A stretch of 64,000 nucleotides of DNA, from NCBI RefSeq assembly GCF_041197575.1, contig NZ_JBDKXB010000010.1, positions 58,181-122,180 on the forward strand. The letters run 5' to 3'. A model generated the notes under the pieces. That model saw nothing but the letters and a program-made list of their open reading frames with translations, ran no database searches and was not told the DNA's origin. Source of the stretch: Thioalkalicoccus limnaeus. Lineage in GTDB: Bacteria > Pseudomonadota > Gammaproteobacteria > Chromatiales > Chromatiaceae. Shown one piece after another: positions 15,326-24,167 of this stretch (its first letter is position 1; the number at the start of each line of letters is the position of its first letter). The position numbers were made by a program, and so were the translations under genes.

Positions 15326-17548
15326 ATGACGACGGGGCCGGCGTCCGATCGCGCTCGCCGATCGCCAGCCTCGCCCTCCCTTGCCGCGGCGACCCCGACC
15401 GCCGGTGCCCGGATCGATGCGCGTTCGAGCCCATGCGCGACCTTTGGGGAGACGGCCTCGTCGCGACCGACGCTGGACCGGCTGCCCGTCGATCGTCTGC
15501 GCGGCGTCGGGACCAGGCTCGCGGAGCGGTTGGCCCGCCTGGGGGTCCTGAGCGTTCAAGACCTGCTGTTGCACCTGCCGGTGCGTTATCAGGATCGCAC
15601 CCGCGTGGTGCCGATCGACCGCCTGCACGACGGTGTCGATGCGCTGATCGAGGGCGTCATCGAATCGTCCGAGCTCAGAACCGCGCGGCGTCGGACCCTG
15701 CGCCTGCGATTGTACGATGGATCGGCCCATCTGAACCTGTGTTTCTTCCATTTCTCGCCCCGTCAGGCAGCGGCTCTGACCCCCGGCACCCGCCTACGGT
15801 GCTATGGCCAGGTCCGCGCGGGGCTGGGCTCGCTGGAGATGATCCACCCGGAATACCAGCGCCTTGGCGTGGACGAACCCGGTTACTCGGCCGGTGATCT
15901 GACCGCTGTCTATCCGATCGTCGATGGCCTGACGCAGTCGAGTCTTCGGTCCCTGATCGCCCAGGCCCTGGAGTGGCTCGAACGGGAACCCGAGATGTTG
16001 CCCGAATGGCTTCCGGAGGGGCTGGTCCGCGACCTGAGCTGGCTCTCGCTCACCGATGCGTTGCGGTTCCTTCACCGCCCGCCCCGCGACATCGCGGTCG
16101 CGGAGCTGCTCGAGCGGCGCCACCCGGCCCATCGGCGCTTGGCGATCGAAGAGCTCATCGCGCATCAACTGAGCCTGCGGCGCTTTCGCCGACGTCGTCG
16201 ACAGGGGGTCGCGCCCCGGCTGCGCGCGCAGGATGCGCTGCGACAGCGGCTGATCGAGGGCTTGCCGTTCGCACTGACCGACGCGCAACGGCGTGTCGCG
16301 GCCGAGATCGCGCAGGACTTGAGCCAGCCGCAACCGATGCAGCGGCTGCTGCAAGGGGATGTGGGCTCGGGCAAGACGCTGGTCGCGGTCCTGGCGGCGC
16401 TGCAAGCGGTCGAGGCCGGCTATCAGGTCGCGCTGATGGCCCCGACCGAGTTGTTGTCGGAACAGCACGCCCGCAATCTGACGGCTTGGCTCGAACCCCT
16501 GGGTGTCACCCCGCTGCTTCTGGTCGGCCGCCACAAGGGGCGCGAGCGCGCCAGGTTGCTCGAGCGGATCGCCGCCGGCGATGTCCCGATCCTGGTCGGA
16601 ACCCATGCTTTGTTCCAGTCCGATGTCCGGTTCGAGCGGCTCGGGCTCGTGATCATCGACGAGCAGCATCGGTTCGGCGTCGAGCAACGGATGAAACTGC
16701 TCGAGAAGGGCGCGCGGGCCGGCCTGGTGCCCCATCAGTTGATCATGACGGCGACGCCGATCCCGCGCTCGTTGGCGATGACCCTGTATGCGGATCTCGA
16801 CCTGTCGGTCATCGACCAGAGTCCGCCCGGGCGGCAGCCGGTGCGGACCGTGGCGATCCCCGACGAGCGGCGCGAGCAGGTCATCGAGCGGGTTCGGCAG
16901 GCTTGTCGCGCCGGGCGCCAGGCCTATTGGGTCTGCACGCTGATCGATGAGTCCGAGGTGCTCCAGTGTCAGGCCGCCGAGGAGACCGCGCGGGTGCTCG
17001 AGGCGCGGCTGGCCGATCTGCGGGTCGGCTTGATCCACGGAAGGATGAAGGGTCCGGAGCGCGATCGGGTCATGCGTGCGTTCGCCGCCGGGGCCCTCGA
17101 CCTGCTGGTGGCGACGACCGTGATCGAGGTCGGTGTCGATGTGCCCAACGCGAGCCTGATGATCATCGAAAACCCGGAACGCCTCGGTTTGGCGCAACTG
17201 CACCAGCTGCGCGGGCGCGTCGGCCGGGGAGGGGGCGAGAGCCACTGCGTGCTGCTGTACCATGCCCCCTTGTCCGAACTGGCCCGCGGCCGGCTCGGCC
17301 TGCTGCGCGAGTGCTCGGATGGATTCGCGATCGCGCGCAAGGATCTGGAGATGCGCGGCCCCGGCGAGGTCCTGGGGACCAGGCAGACCGGGACGATGCG
17401 CTTTCGGGTCGCCGACCCGCTCGGCGACGAACCCTTGCTCGCGCAGGCGCAGCAGATCGCCGATCGCCTGCTCGAGGCCCAGGACCATCGGATCGATGCG
17501 CTGATTCGGCGTTGGGTCGGCGACCGAGAGCTCCTCGGGCGGGTCTGA
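15326..17548 (+). CDS. recG: ATP-dependent DNA helicase RecG
   Basis: RecG remodels stalled replication forks and branch-migrates Holliday junctions. The protein has an N-terminal wedge/OB domain (LDRLPVDRLRGVGTRLAERL onward). Helicase motif I is GDVGSGKT near residue 345, motif II DEQH in IIDEQHRFGVEQR, motif III MTATPIPRSLAMT, and motif VI QLRGRVGRGGGES. At 740 residues it is about 45 longer than E. coli RecG, because an extra low-complexity Ser/Ala/Arg leader precedes the conserved start. The true initiation codon may therefore be downstream. It follows mltB closely and precedes ubiA. Confidence 0.95.
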   Translation: MTTGPASDRARRSPASPSLAAATPTAGARIDARSSPCATFGETASSRPTLDRLPVDRLRGVGTRLAERLARLGVLSVQDLLLHLPVRYQDRTRVVPIDRLHDGVDALIEGVIESSELRTARRRTLRLRLYDGSAHLNLCFFHFSPRQAAALTPGTRLRCYGQVRAGLGSLEMIHPEYQRLGVDEPGYSAGDLTAVYPIVDGLTQSSLRSLIAQALEWLEREPEMLPEWLPEGLVRDLSWLSLTDALRFLHRPPRDIAVAELLERRHPAHRRLAIEELIAHQLSLRRFRRRRRQGVAPRLRAQDALRQRLIEGLPFALTDAQRRVAAEIAQDLSQPQPMQRLLQGDVGSGKTLVAVLAALQAVEAGYQVALMAPTELLSEQHARNLTAWLEPLGVTPLLLVGRHKGRERARLLERIAAGDVPILVGTHALFQSDVRFERLGLVIIDEQHRFGVEQRMKLLEKGARAGLVPHQLIMTATPIPRSLAMTLYADLDLSVIDQSPPGRQPVRTVAIPDERREQVIERVRQACRAGRQAYWVCTLIDESEVLQCQAAEETARVLEARLADLRVGLIHGRMKGPERDRVMRAFAAGALDLLVATTVIEVGVDVPNASLMIIENPERLGLAQLHQLRGRVGRGGGESHCVLLYHAPLSELARGRLGLLRECSDGFAIARKDLEMRGPGEVLGTRQTGTMRFRVADPLGDEPLLAQAQQIADRLLEAQDHRIDALIRRWVGDRELLGRV

Positions 17549-17645
17549 TGCCTGCAGCCCCGGTGCCGGCTATGTCATAATCGCGTGTGTGCCTGGCCTG
17601 CGGATCCGGCCCAATCGTCCTGCCTTTTGCGAGTCATCCGACCAG

Positions 17646-18551
17646 ATGAAGCTTCCCGAAACCCATGTCGGCCAGCGTCCCGCGCCCTTCTGGCGTGACC
17701 GGTTGAACGCCTACAGCCGGCTGATCCGCTTGAACCGTCCGATCGGTATCTTCCTGTTGATGTGGCCGGCGCTATGGGCGCTGTGGCTGGCCGGCGAAGG
17801 CGACCCGCCTTGGACGGTGGTCGCGATCTTCGTCGCCGGCGTCGTGCTGATGCGCTCGGCCGGTTGCGCGATCAACGATTTTGCCGATCGCGACTTCGAC
17901 GGTCATGTGACGCGCACCCGAGCGCGCCCGATCGCGGCGGGCGAGGTCTCTCCGGCCGAGGCCGTCGGCGTCTTCGCGCTATTGAGCCTGCTCGCGTTCG
18001 CGTTGGTGCTCTTCCTGAACTGGCAGACCATTGCGCTGTCGGTGGTCGCATTGGTCCTCGCCGTCGTCTATCCGTTCATGAAGCGGTTCACGCACCTGCC
18101 GCAGCTGTTCCTCGGCGCGGCCTTCGGCTGGGCCATTCCGATGGCCTTCACGGCCATCACCGGGGAGATCCCGGCTTTCGCCTGGCTGCTCTTCGTCGCG
18201 ACGCTGATCTGGGCGCTGATCTACGACACCCAGTATGCGATGGTCGACCGCGACGATGATCTGAAGATCGGGATCAAGTCCACCGCGATCCTGTTCGGAC
18301 GGCACGATCGGTTGGCGATCGCGCTGCTGCAACTGCTGATGCTGGCGTTGCTGGTGCTGATCGGGCAATGGGCCGGTCTCGGCGTCGTCTATTTCGCCGG
18401 CCTGGTGGTTGCCGCGGCCCTGGCCCTTTATCAGCAGTATCTGACCTGGCACCGGGTCCCGTCGGACTGCTTCAAGGCCTTCCTGAACAACAACTACTTC
18501 GGTATGGCCATCTTCGTCGGCTTGGCGTTGGACTACCTGTTGGTCGGTTGA
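17646..18551 (+). CDS. ubiA: 4-hydroxybenzoate polyprenyltransferase UbiA
   Basis: UbiA attaches the polyprenyl chain to 4-hydroxybenzoate in ubiquinone synthesis at the inner membrane. The 301-residue protein has about eight or nine hydrophobic segments and the two Mg-diphosphate motifs: NDFADRDFD near residue 77 and DTQYAMVDRDDD. It starts MKLPETHVGQRP; an in-frame upstream start at 17589 is possible but lacks the family pattern. ubiC, its neighbour in E. coli, is absent. A strong hairpin follows the stop. Confidence 0.95.
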   Translation: MKLPETHVGQRPAPFWRDRLNAYSRLIRLNRPIGIFLLMWPALWALWLAGEGDPPWTVVAIFVAGVVLMRSAGCAINDFADRDFDGHVTRTRARPIAAGEVSPAEAVGVFALLSLLAFALVLFLNWQTIALSVVALVLAVVYPFMKRFTHLPQLFLGAAFGWAIPMAFTAITGEIPAFAWLLFVATLIWALIYDTQYAMVDRDDDLKIGIKSTAILFGRHDRLAIALLQLLMLALLVLIGQWAGLGVVYFAGLVVAAALALYQQYLTWHRVPSDCFKAFLNNNYFGMAIFVGLALDYLLVG

Positions 18552-18584
18552 GCGCGCGAGCGGCGCCGGCCTGTTAGGCGATAC

Positions 18585-18606
18585 GGCGGGGCATCCGTGC
18601 CCCGCC
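18585..18606. terminator. Bidirectional terminator hairpin between ubiA and the small secreted gene
   Basis: GGCGGGGCA (18585-18593), loop TCCG and TGCCCCGCC (18598-18606) form a perfect 9-base stem. It lies between the convergent ends of ubiA (18551) and the minus-strand gene ending at 18661. Position and symmetry fit a shared terminator, although T-runs are missing as is common in GC-rich genomes. Confidence 0.55.
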
Positions 18607-18660
18607 TCGGCGCCCAGCCGTCCTTGTAGAGCGCCTCGAGCCCGGTCCAGCGTGGCCTGG

Positions 18661-18939
18661 TTACCGTTGCTGGACGACGCGCCCCTCGTCTGGCATCGCC
18701 TCGCGCTGTTCCCTCGCTTGTCGGTTGCCCGTGTTTCGGGTACGGCAATAGCCGGCGACTTCGCGGCCATCGCTCCGCGTATAGCCGCGTGTCCAGCCGC
18801 AACCGTCGGTGTCGACGCAAAGGCTTTGCTCCAGGCCCCGGCAAGCGGATTGGGCACCGGCAAAGGAGGGGATGAGGACGAGCCCGGCGGTGAGAAGACC
18901 GCCGATGAGGGTGGGGTACAGACGCTTTCCGTCGCGCAT
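18661..18939 (-). CDS. Small secreted Cys-rich protein, function unknown
   Basis: This 92-residue product has a clear signal peptide (KRLYPTLIGGLLTAGLVLIP, cleavage likely after FAGA). The mature part of about 62 residues contains a compact motif C-x6-C-x6-C-x16-C, visible as ACRGLEQSLC, DGCGWTRGY and EVAGYCR. Four cysteines in an exported protein suggest two disulfides. Small proteins with this kind of C/GW/GY pattern recur in proteobacteria, but I know of no assigned role. AGGGAGA precedes the ATG, and a well-formed promoter lies just upstream (19007-19035). The C-terminus (REQREAMPDEGRVVQQR) is polar and probably disordered. Confidence 0.75.
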   Translation of the reverse strand: MRDGKRLYPTLIGGLLTAGLVLIPSFAGAQSACRGLEQSLCVDTDGCGWTRGYTRSDGREVAGYCRTRNTGNRQAREQREAMPDEGRVVQQR

Positions 18940-19003
18940 GATCGAGTCTCCCTGATTGATCCATCAAAACCCGCCGATTCCATACGATCCTCCGGCGGGC
19001 AAC

Positions 19004-19035
19004 TCGACTATAGTCGAAGCTGGGCAACGGGGCAA
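19004..19035 (-). promoter_or_regulatory. Promoter with palindromic -10 for the small secreted gene
   Basis: On the minus strand, TTGCCC (19035-19030), a 17-base spacer and TATAGT (19012-19007) form a sigma-70-like promoter. The -10 lies inside a perfect 14-base palindrome, TCGACTATAGTCGA (19004-19017). Such a site over the -10 is a plausible repressor operator. The start site would fall near 19000, about 60 bases before the ATG. Confidence 0.5.
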
Positions 19036-19170
19036 GACCCATTCGGACCGCCAGGCGCCGGCCTGGAGCCCCGGCCAGGGATCGCCAGCCGACCCCGAAG
19101 TCCGCGAGATGGCGTGGCGCAGCCGTGCTAATCTGCGTCTCTTGTGAGTTTGCGAGCGAAGGAGAATCCA

Positions 19171-21546
19171 TTGGCGTCCGCCAGCCCGGGCGAACCGGTC
19201 GAACGGCTGGTCGCGCGTCTGCAACGGCGTTATGCGGGGCGCATCACCGGGCAGTTGGTGCAGCCGGCGATCGCGGCGCGCCAGCGGCCCTTGCCGGCCG
19301 AGCTGGATCCGCGGCTCGCGCAGGCGCTGGCGGCGCGCGGGATCGGGCAGCTCTACAGTCACCAGCGCGAGGCCTGGGACCGGGTCGCCGAGGGGCGGCA
19401 CCTGGTCATCGCGACGCCGACGGCCTCGGGCAAGACGCTGTGTTACAACCTGCCGGTGCTCGATGCGGTCCTGACGCGCGGCGTCAAGGCGCTCTATCTG
19501 TTCCCGACCAAGGCCCTGGCGCAGGATCAGGTCGCCGAGCTCAATGCGCTGAACCAGGCCGCGGCGCTCGGCATCAAGGCATTCACGTTCGACGGCGATA
19601 CGCCGGGCGATGCGCGCCGCGCGGTGCGCACGCGCGGCGACATCGTCGTGTCGAACCCGGACATGCTGCACCAGGCGATCCTGCCGCATCACACCAAGTG
19701 GGCCCAGTTCTTCGAGGGGCTTGCCTTCGTCGTCGTCGATGAATTGCACAGTTATCGAGGCGTGTTCGGGTCGCATGTCGCCAACCTGTTTCGCCGGCTG
19801 CGACGGATCTGCCGCTTCTACGGGGTTGCGCCGCGCTTCCTGTTCGCGTCCGCGACCATCGGGAATCCGGCGGGGCTCGCCGAGGCCCTGATCGGTGACT
19901 CGGTCGCGGCCATCACCGACAGCGGCGCGCCGGCGGGTCCGCGGCACCTGCTCCTGTGGAACCCGCCGGTCGTGAATCCGGACCTGGGGCTGCGCGCGTC
20001 GGCCCGCTCGCAGACGACGCGGATCGCGCGGCTCGCGGCCAAGGCCGGCCTGAAGGCGATCGTCTTCACGCGCTCGCGGCTGATGGTCGAGGTCATCACC
20101 AAGTACCTGAAGGATGTCTTCGATCGCGATCCGCGCCGCCCGCCGCGGGTGCTCGCCTATCGCGGGGGCTATCTGCCGAGCGAGCGGCGCGCAGCCGAGA
20201 CCGCGATGCGGGCCGGGCGGGTCGATCTGGTCGTCAGTACATCGGCGTTGGAGCTCGGCGTCGACATCGGCGCGCTCGACGTCGCCGTGCTGAACGGGTA
20301 TCCGGGGACCGTCGCCGCGACCTGGCAGCGCCTCGGGCGCGCCGGTCGGCGGCTGCGCCCAAGCCTCGGCGTGCTGGTCGCGACCAGCGAGCCCCTCGAT
20401 CAGTACCTGGTCCGGCATCCGGAGTTCTTCTTCGGCGCCTCGCCCGAGCAGGCGCGGATCCATCCCGATCAGCTGTTGATCCTGCTCGACCATGTGCGTT
20501 GCGCGGCCTTCGAGCTGCCGTTCGAGGACGGTGAGACCTTCGGCGGCGAGGACCTGCCCGAGATGCTGCGCTATCTGCGCGATCAGGGTCTGCTCCAGCA
20601 TCAGGGTGGGCGCTGGTACTGGATCGCCGACAGCTATCCGGCCCAGTCCGTCTCGCTGCGTTCGGTCGCCGAGGGCAACTTCGTCGTCATCGATAGCGGC
20701 GAGGGCGCCCAGCGGGTGATCGCCGAGGTCGATTACACGGGCGCCCCGGGCACCCTGTACGAGGGCGCGATCTACATGGTGCAGGCGCGGCCCTACCAGG
20801 TCGAGCGCCTCGATTGGGTCGGGCGCAAGGCGTACGTGCGCGCGACGCGGGCCGACTATTACACGGACGCGATCGACTACACGCGTCTGAAGATCCTCGA
20901 CTGCTTCGAGTCGCGCCAGCAGGGGGCCACGACCAGCGCCCACGGCGAGGTCCATCTGGTGCGCCGCTATCCCGGCTACAAGAAGATCCGCTACTACAGC
21001 CACGACAACATCGGCTACGGTCGCATCGAGCTGCCGGATCAGGAGCTGCACACGACCGCGGTCTGGTGGCAGGTGCGGCCGGCGGCGCTCGAGGCCCTGC
21101 TGCCGGATCGCCAGCAGGCGATCGAAGGCTTCCTCGGCGCCACCTACGCGCTGCATCATGTCGCGGTGCTGCGTGCGATGGCCGAGCTGCGGGATTTGGG
21201 CCGCGCCGTCGGCGACGGGCAGGGGACCTGGTTTGCGACGCTCGGCTCCGACGGTCGCGGGCAGTGCCGCGGGGCCGACAACGAGGCGCTCGAGCCGACG
21301 GCACTCGGCCGCTTCATCCCGACCCTGTTCCTCTACGACAACTACCCAGGGGGCGTCGGCCTGTCGGCGCCGCTGTTCGACGACGCCCAGATCCTGGTGC
21401 GCGATGCCCGGGCGCTGGTCGCGGCCTGTTCCTGTCCAGCCGGCTGCCCGGCGTGCATCGGACCCGTGCTGCCCGGCGACGAGGACCGGGCGCTGACGCC
21501 GAAGGCCGCGGCCCTGGCCGTGCTGGGTTTGCTCGATGGGACTTGA
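19171..21546 (+). CDS. mrfA: DEAD/DEAH-box DNA helicase with DUF1998 zinc-binding C-terminus (MrfA/YprA-like)
   Basis: An SF2 helicase of 791 residues. Walker A is ATPTASGKTLCYN (about 81-93) and the DExH box is DELH (about 190-193). A second RecA domain includes STSALELGVDIGALD and QRLGRAGRR. The C-terminal DUF1998/MZB region ends with four cysteines in CSCPAGCPAC near residue 752. This is the arrangement of Bacillus MrfA (YprA), a 3'-5' helicase for mitomycin-type lesions, and the Hrq1 relatives. I chose the TTG at 19171 because AAGGAG lies seven bases upstream; a GTG at 19144 is the alternative. The next gene resembles the exonuclease MrfB (YprB), which supports the assignment. Confidence 0.88.
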   Translation: MASASPGEPVERLVARLQRRYAGRITGQLVQPAIAARQRPLPAELDPRLAQALAARGIGQLYSHQREAWDRVAEGRHLVIATPTASGKTLCYNLPVLDAVLTRGVKALYLFPTKALAQDQVAELNALNQAAALGIKAFTFDGDTPGDARRAVRTRGDIVVSNPDMLHQAILPHHTKWAQFFEGLAFVVVDELHSYRGVFGSHVANLFRRLRRICRFYGVAPRFLFASATIGNPAGLAEALIGDSVAAITDSGAPAGPRHLLLWNPPVVNPDLGLRASARSQTTRIARLAAKAGLKAIVFTRSRLMVEVITKYLKDVFDRDPRRPPRVLAYRGGYLPSERRAAETAMRAGRVDLVVSTSALELGVDIGALDVAVLNGYPGTVAATWQRLGRAGRRLRPSLGVLVATSEPLDQYLVRHPEFFFGASPEQARIHPDQLLILLDHVRCAAFELPFEDGETFGGEDLPEMLRYLRDQGLLQHQGGRWYWIADSYPAQSVSLRSVAEGNFVVIDSGEGAQRVIAEVDYTGAPGTLYEGAIYMVQARPYQVERLDWVGRKAYVRATRADYYTDAIDYTRLKILDCFESRQQGATTSAHGEVHLVRRYPGYKKIRYYSHDNIGYGRIELPDQELHTTAVWWQVRPAALEALLPDRQQAIEGFLGATYALHHVAVLRAMAELRDLGRAVGDGQGTWFATLGSDGRGQCRGADNEALEPTALGRFIPTLFLYDNYPGGVGLSAPLFDDAQILVRDARALVAACSCPAGCPACIGPVLPGDEDRALTPKAAALAVLGLLDGT

Positions 21547-21620
21547 CGTGAAATTCACAGCCGAACGCCAGGTGATTGACCCCCGGTCGACGGATTTCAT
21601 GCTTTGGGGTGGCCTCGGCC

Positions 21621-22823
21621 ATGGGGCTTAGGGAACGGCTCGATCGCCTGACCGGCGCGCCGCCACCACCGGTGCCGGAGGAGGGCACGCCGCTGGTCGC
21701 GCGGCTGGCGCGGTTGCGGGCTCGTTCGGTGGCAGGATCAGAGGTGCGCGTCGCCGATGAGCAGGGGTTGGCCGAGCATCTGGCGGCCGAGCGGTTGGCC
21801 CCCGGGGTCCTGTGCCGCGAGCAGCAGCTGCCCGGCGCCGAAACTTGGGGCTCATCCACGCTCGATCAGGGCCGTGCGGCCTTGCCCGAGCTCTGCGACG
21901 GGCCGGCCGGCGACCCGACCGGTTGGCGGTTCCTCGATACCGAGACTAGCGGCCTGGCCGGTGGCACCGGCACCTGGGTCTTCCAGGTCGGCATCCTGCG
22001 GCCCATGGCCGGGGGCTGGCGGCTGCGCCAGTTCCTGCTCGCGCGGCTCGATGCCGAGGCCGCGTTTCTCGCCGCGATTGCCGAGGAACTGGCCGGCGTG
22101 AGCCGGCTCGTGACCTACAACGGCAAGAGCTTCGATCGGCCCTTGCTCGCGACCCGCTTCCGCCTTGTTGGGATTGCGGACCCCTTGGCCGAGGCCCCGC
22201 ACCTGGATCTGCTCGCGTGGGTGCGGCGGGCCTTCGCCGAGGTCTGGGGCGATTGTCGCTTGGTGAGCGCCGAGGAACGGCTGCTCGGTCTGCGACGATT
22301 CGACGATCTGCCAGGTGCCGCCGCCCCGCAGGCCTGGCTCGACTGGCTGCGCCAGGGCCGCGTCGCGCCGCTCGAGGCCGTGCTGCGCCACAACCGCCGC
22401 GATCTCTTGTCGCTCGCGGTGTTGCCGGTGCCGCTAGCCCTTACCTATCGCGATCCGGCCGCGACCGGTGCCGCGCCCCAGTCGATCGCGGGCCATCATG
22501 TCGCGCGCGGGGCGCCGCATCATGCCTTGGCGATTCTCGAGGCCAACGCGGCACGGCTGACCCCGGCGGCGCGGCTGCTCCAGGCGACACTCTACCGGCG
22601 CCGCGGCGACTGGGACGCTGCGAGCCGGATCTGGGCCGCGCTCGCCGAGCAGCAGGAGCCAGCGGCCCTGCTCGCGTTGGCCAAATTCCACGAACACAGC
22701 CGCGCCGATCCGGTCGCCGCGCTCGCCGTCGCCGAGCGCCTGCCCCCAGGCCCGGACCGCGACCGCCGTTGTGCCCGCCTCGCGGCCAAGCTCGGCCGCG
22801 CCCGCAACGGCGGAGCCTCGTAG
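21621..22823 (+). CDS. mrfB: RNase H-like 3'-5' exonuclease with TPR-like tail (MrfB/YprB-like)
   Basis: A 400-residue protein with a DnaQ/RNase H-like fold. The DEDD-type acidic residues are visible: D and E in DTETSGLAGG (about 106 and 108), D in YNGKSFDRPLL (about 171) and D in LRHNRRDLLSL (about 261). The C-terminal 110 residues look helical and TPR-like (ASRIWAALAEQQEPAALLALAKF). It follows the MrfA-like helicase by 74 bases on the same strand. In Bacillus subtilis the pair repairs mitomycin C lesions outside the UvrABC pathway. Whether that applies here is inference. The stop codon lies inside a large inverted repeat. Confidence 0.85.
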   Translation: MGLRERLDRLTGAPPPPVPEEGTPLVARLARLRARSVAGSEVRVADEQGLAEHLAAERLAPGVLCREQQLPGAETWGSSTLDQGRAALPELCDGPAGDPTGWRFLDTETSGLAGGTGTWVFQVGILRPMAGGWRLRQFLLARLDAEAAFLAAIAEELAGVSRLVTYNGKSFDRPLLATRFRLVGIADPLAEAPHLDLLAWVRRAFAEVWGDCRLVSAEERLLGLRRFDDLPGAAAPQAWLDWLRQGRVAPLEAVLRHNRRDLLSLAVLPVPLALTYRDPAATGAAPQSIAGHHVARGAPHHALAILEANAARLTPAARLLQATLYRRRGDWDAASRIWAALAEQQEPAALLALAKFHEHSRADPVAALAVAERLPPGPDRDRRCARLAAKLGRARNGGAS

Positions 22824-22854
22824 GGCGGGATGCGCTGCGCTTTCCCGCCCTACG
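22819..22854. repeat. REP-like inverted repeat containing the mrfB stop codon
   Basis: A 12-base arm starting CGTAGGGCGGGA (22819-22830) and its exact complement (22843-22854) enclose a 12-base loop, TGCGCTGCGCTT. This core (GTAGGGCGG...GCGCTGCGC...CCGCCCTAC) resembles a dispersed intergenic repeat common in gammaproteobacteria. The first arm supplies the TAG stop of mrfB (22821-22823), and the hairpin probably also ends or stabilises the mrfAB transcript. Confidence 0.65.
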
Positions 22855-22988
22855 GCGCTTTCCCCTGGCGGGGCCGGTTGTAATCGAATCGCAATCCGGC
22901 GTAAGCTTCGCGCTTTGTGCAGTTGCAGCATTTTGCCCGAGGGGATTGGATCGCCCTCGGCGCGGACCCAGCGAGGCGGCCCCTTCAG

Positions 22989-23570
22989 ATGACCGAATAC
23001 GCGCTGATCCTGGTCGGCACGGTACTTGTCAACAACTTCGTGCTGGTCAAGTTCCTTGGCCTGTGCCCCTTCATGGGGGTGTCGAAGAAGCTCGAGACGG
23101 CGATGGGCATGGGGCTTGCCACGACCTTCGTCCTGACGCTGTCATCGGTCTCTTCGTGGATCGTCAACGAGTTCCTGCTGATACCTCTCGGCGTCGAGTA
23201 CCTGCGCACGATCGCCTTCATCCTGGTGATCGCGGTCGTCGTCCAGTTCACCGAGACGGTGATGCAAAAGACCAGCCCGATGCTCTATCAGGTCCTCGGC
23301 ATCTTCCTGCCCCTGATCACGACCAATTGCGCCGTGCTCGGTGTCGCGCTGCTCAACTTGCAGGAGCAGCATACCTTCGTCGAGTCGGCCCTGTATGGGT
23401 TCGGCGCAGCGGTCGGTTTCTCGCTGGTGCTGGCCCTGTTCGCCGCGATCCGCGAGCGCGTCGCGGTTGCCGATGTGCCGGAGCCCTTCCAGGGCAGCGC
23501 GATCGCGATGGTCACCGCGGGACTGATGTCGCTGGCCTTCATGGGCTTCCTCGGCCTGGTCTCGAACTGA
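22989..23570 (+). CDS. rnfA: Electron transport complex subunit RnfA
   Basis: RnfA is one of the two homologous membrane subunits (with RnfE) of the Rnf complex, which couples electron transfer between ferredoxin and NAD(H) to an ion gradient. The 193-residue protein begins MTEYALILVGTVLVNNFVLVKFLGLCPFMGVS. It has six hydrophobic helices and the half-channel motifs around LGLCPFMG and PLITTNCAVLG, whose cysteines ligate a membrane Fe-S site. I chose the ATG at 22989; an upstream in-frame start adds a leader absent from the family. It is the first gene of a complete rnfABCDGE operon. Confidence 0.97.
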   Translation: MTEYALILVGTVLVNNFVLVKFLGLCPFMGVSKKLETAMGMGLATTFVLTLSSVSSWIVNEFLLIPLGVEYLRTIAFILVIAVVVQFTETVMQKTSPMLYQVLGIFLPLITTNCAVLGVALLNLQEQHTFVESALYGFGAAVGFSLVLALFAAIRERVAVADVPEPFQGSAIAMVTAGLMSLAFMGFLGLVSN

Positions 23571-23585
23571 TCGAGGACCCCTGTC

Positions 23586-24131
23586 ATGTTTGCCCCAGTC
23601 TTGGCCCTTGCTACCCTGGCCGCCGCGTTCGGACTGCTGCTGGGCTACTCCGCGATTCGTTTTCGCGTCGAGGGCGACCCGATCGCCGACCAGATCGACT
23701 CTCTTCTGCCGCAGACCCAATGCGGCCAATGCGGTTACCCGGGTTGCCGGCCCTATGCCGAGGCCCTGGCCAAGGGCGAAACCGAGATCGATCAATGCAC
23801 TCCGGGCGGCGAGGCCACGATGCTCGCGCTGGCCGATCTGCTTGGGCGCGAGCCCGTGGTCGGCGAGGGCCGGGAGGAGGTTCAGCGGATGGTGGCCGTG
23901 ATCGATGAACAGGCCTGCATCGGCTGCACCCTGTGCCAACAAGCCTGTCCGGTCGATGCGATCGTCGGCGCGGCGAGGAACCTGCACGGCGTCATCGAGC
24001 GCGAGTGCACCGGCTGCGGGCTGTGCGTGAGTCCCTGTCCGGTCGAATGCGTTCGCATGGTGCCGATCCCGACCGACACGCGCGCGTGGAAATGGCCCTA
24101 CCCCGCGCGGGTGGTGTCGGCGAGCCGTTAG
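23586..24131 (+). CDS. rnfB: Electron transport complex subunit RnfB (iron-sulfur)
   Basis: This 181-residue subunit has an N-terminal membrane anchor (VLALATLAAAFGLLLGYSAI) and a 4Fe-4S domain with CGQCGYPGC. It also has two ferredoxin motifs, CIGCTLCQQACP and CTGCGLCVSPCP. It takes electrons from ferredoxin and passes them toward RnfC or the membrane flavins. It lies 15 bases after rnfA. The ferredoxin region is shorter than in clostridial RnfB and matches the proteobacterial type. Confidence 0.97.
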   Translation: MFAPVLALATLAAAFGLLLGYSAIRFRVEGDPIADQIDSLLPQTQCGQCGYPGCRPYAEALAKGETEIDQCTPGGEATMLALADLLGREPVVGEGREEVQRMVAVIDEQACIGCTLCQQACPVDAIVGAARNLHGVIERECTGCGLCVSPCPVECVRMVPIPTDTRAWKWPYPARVVSASR

Positions 24132-24167
24132 CCAGCCAAGCCCAGCCAAGCGGAGAAGCGCACGCCC

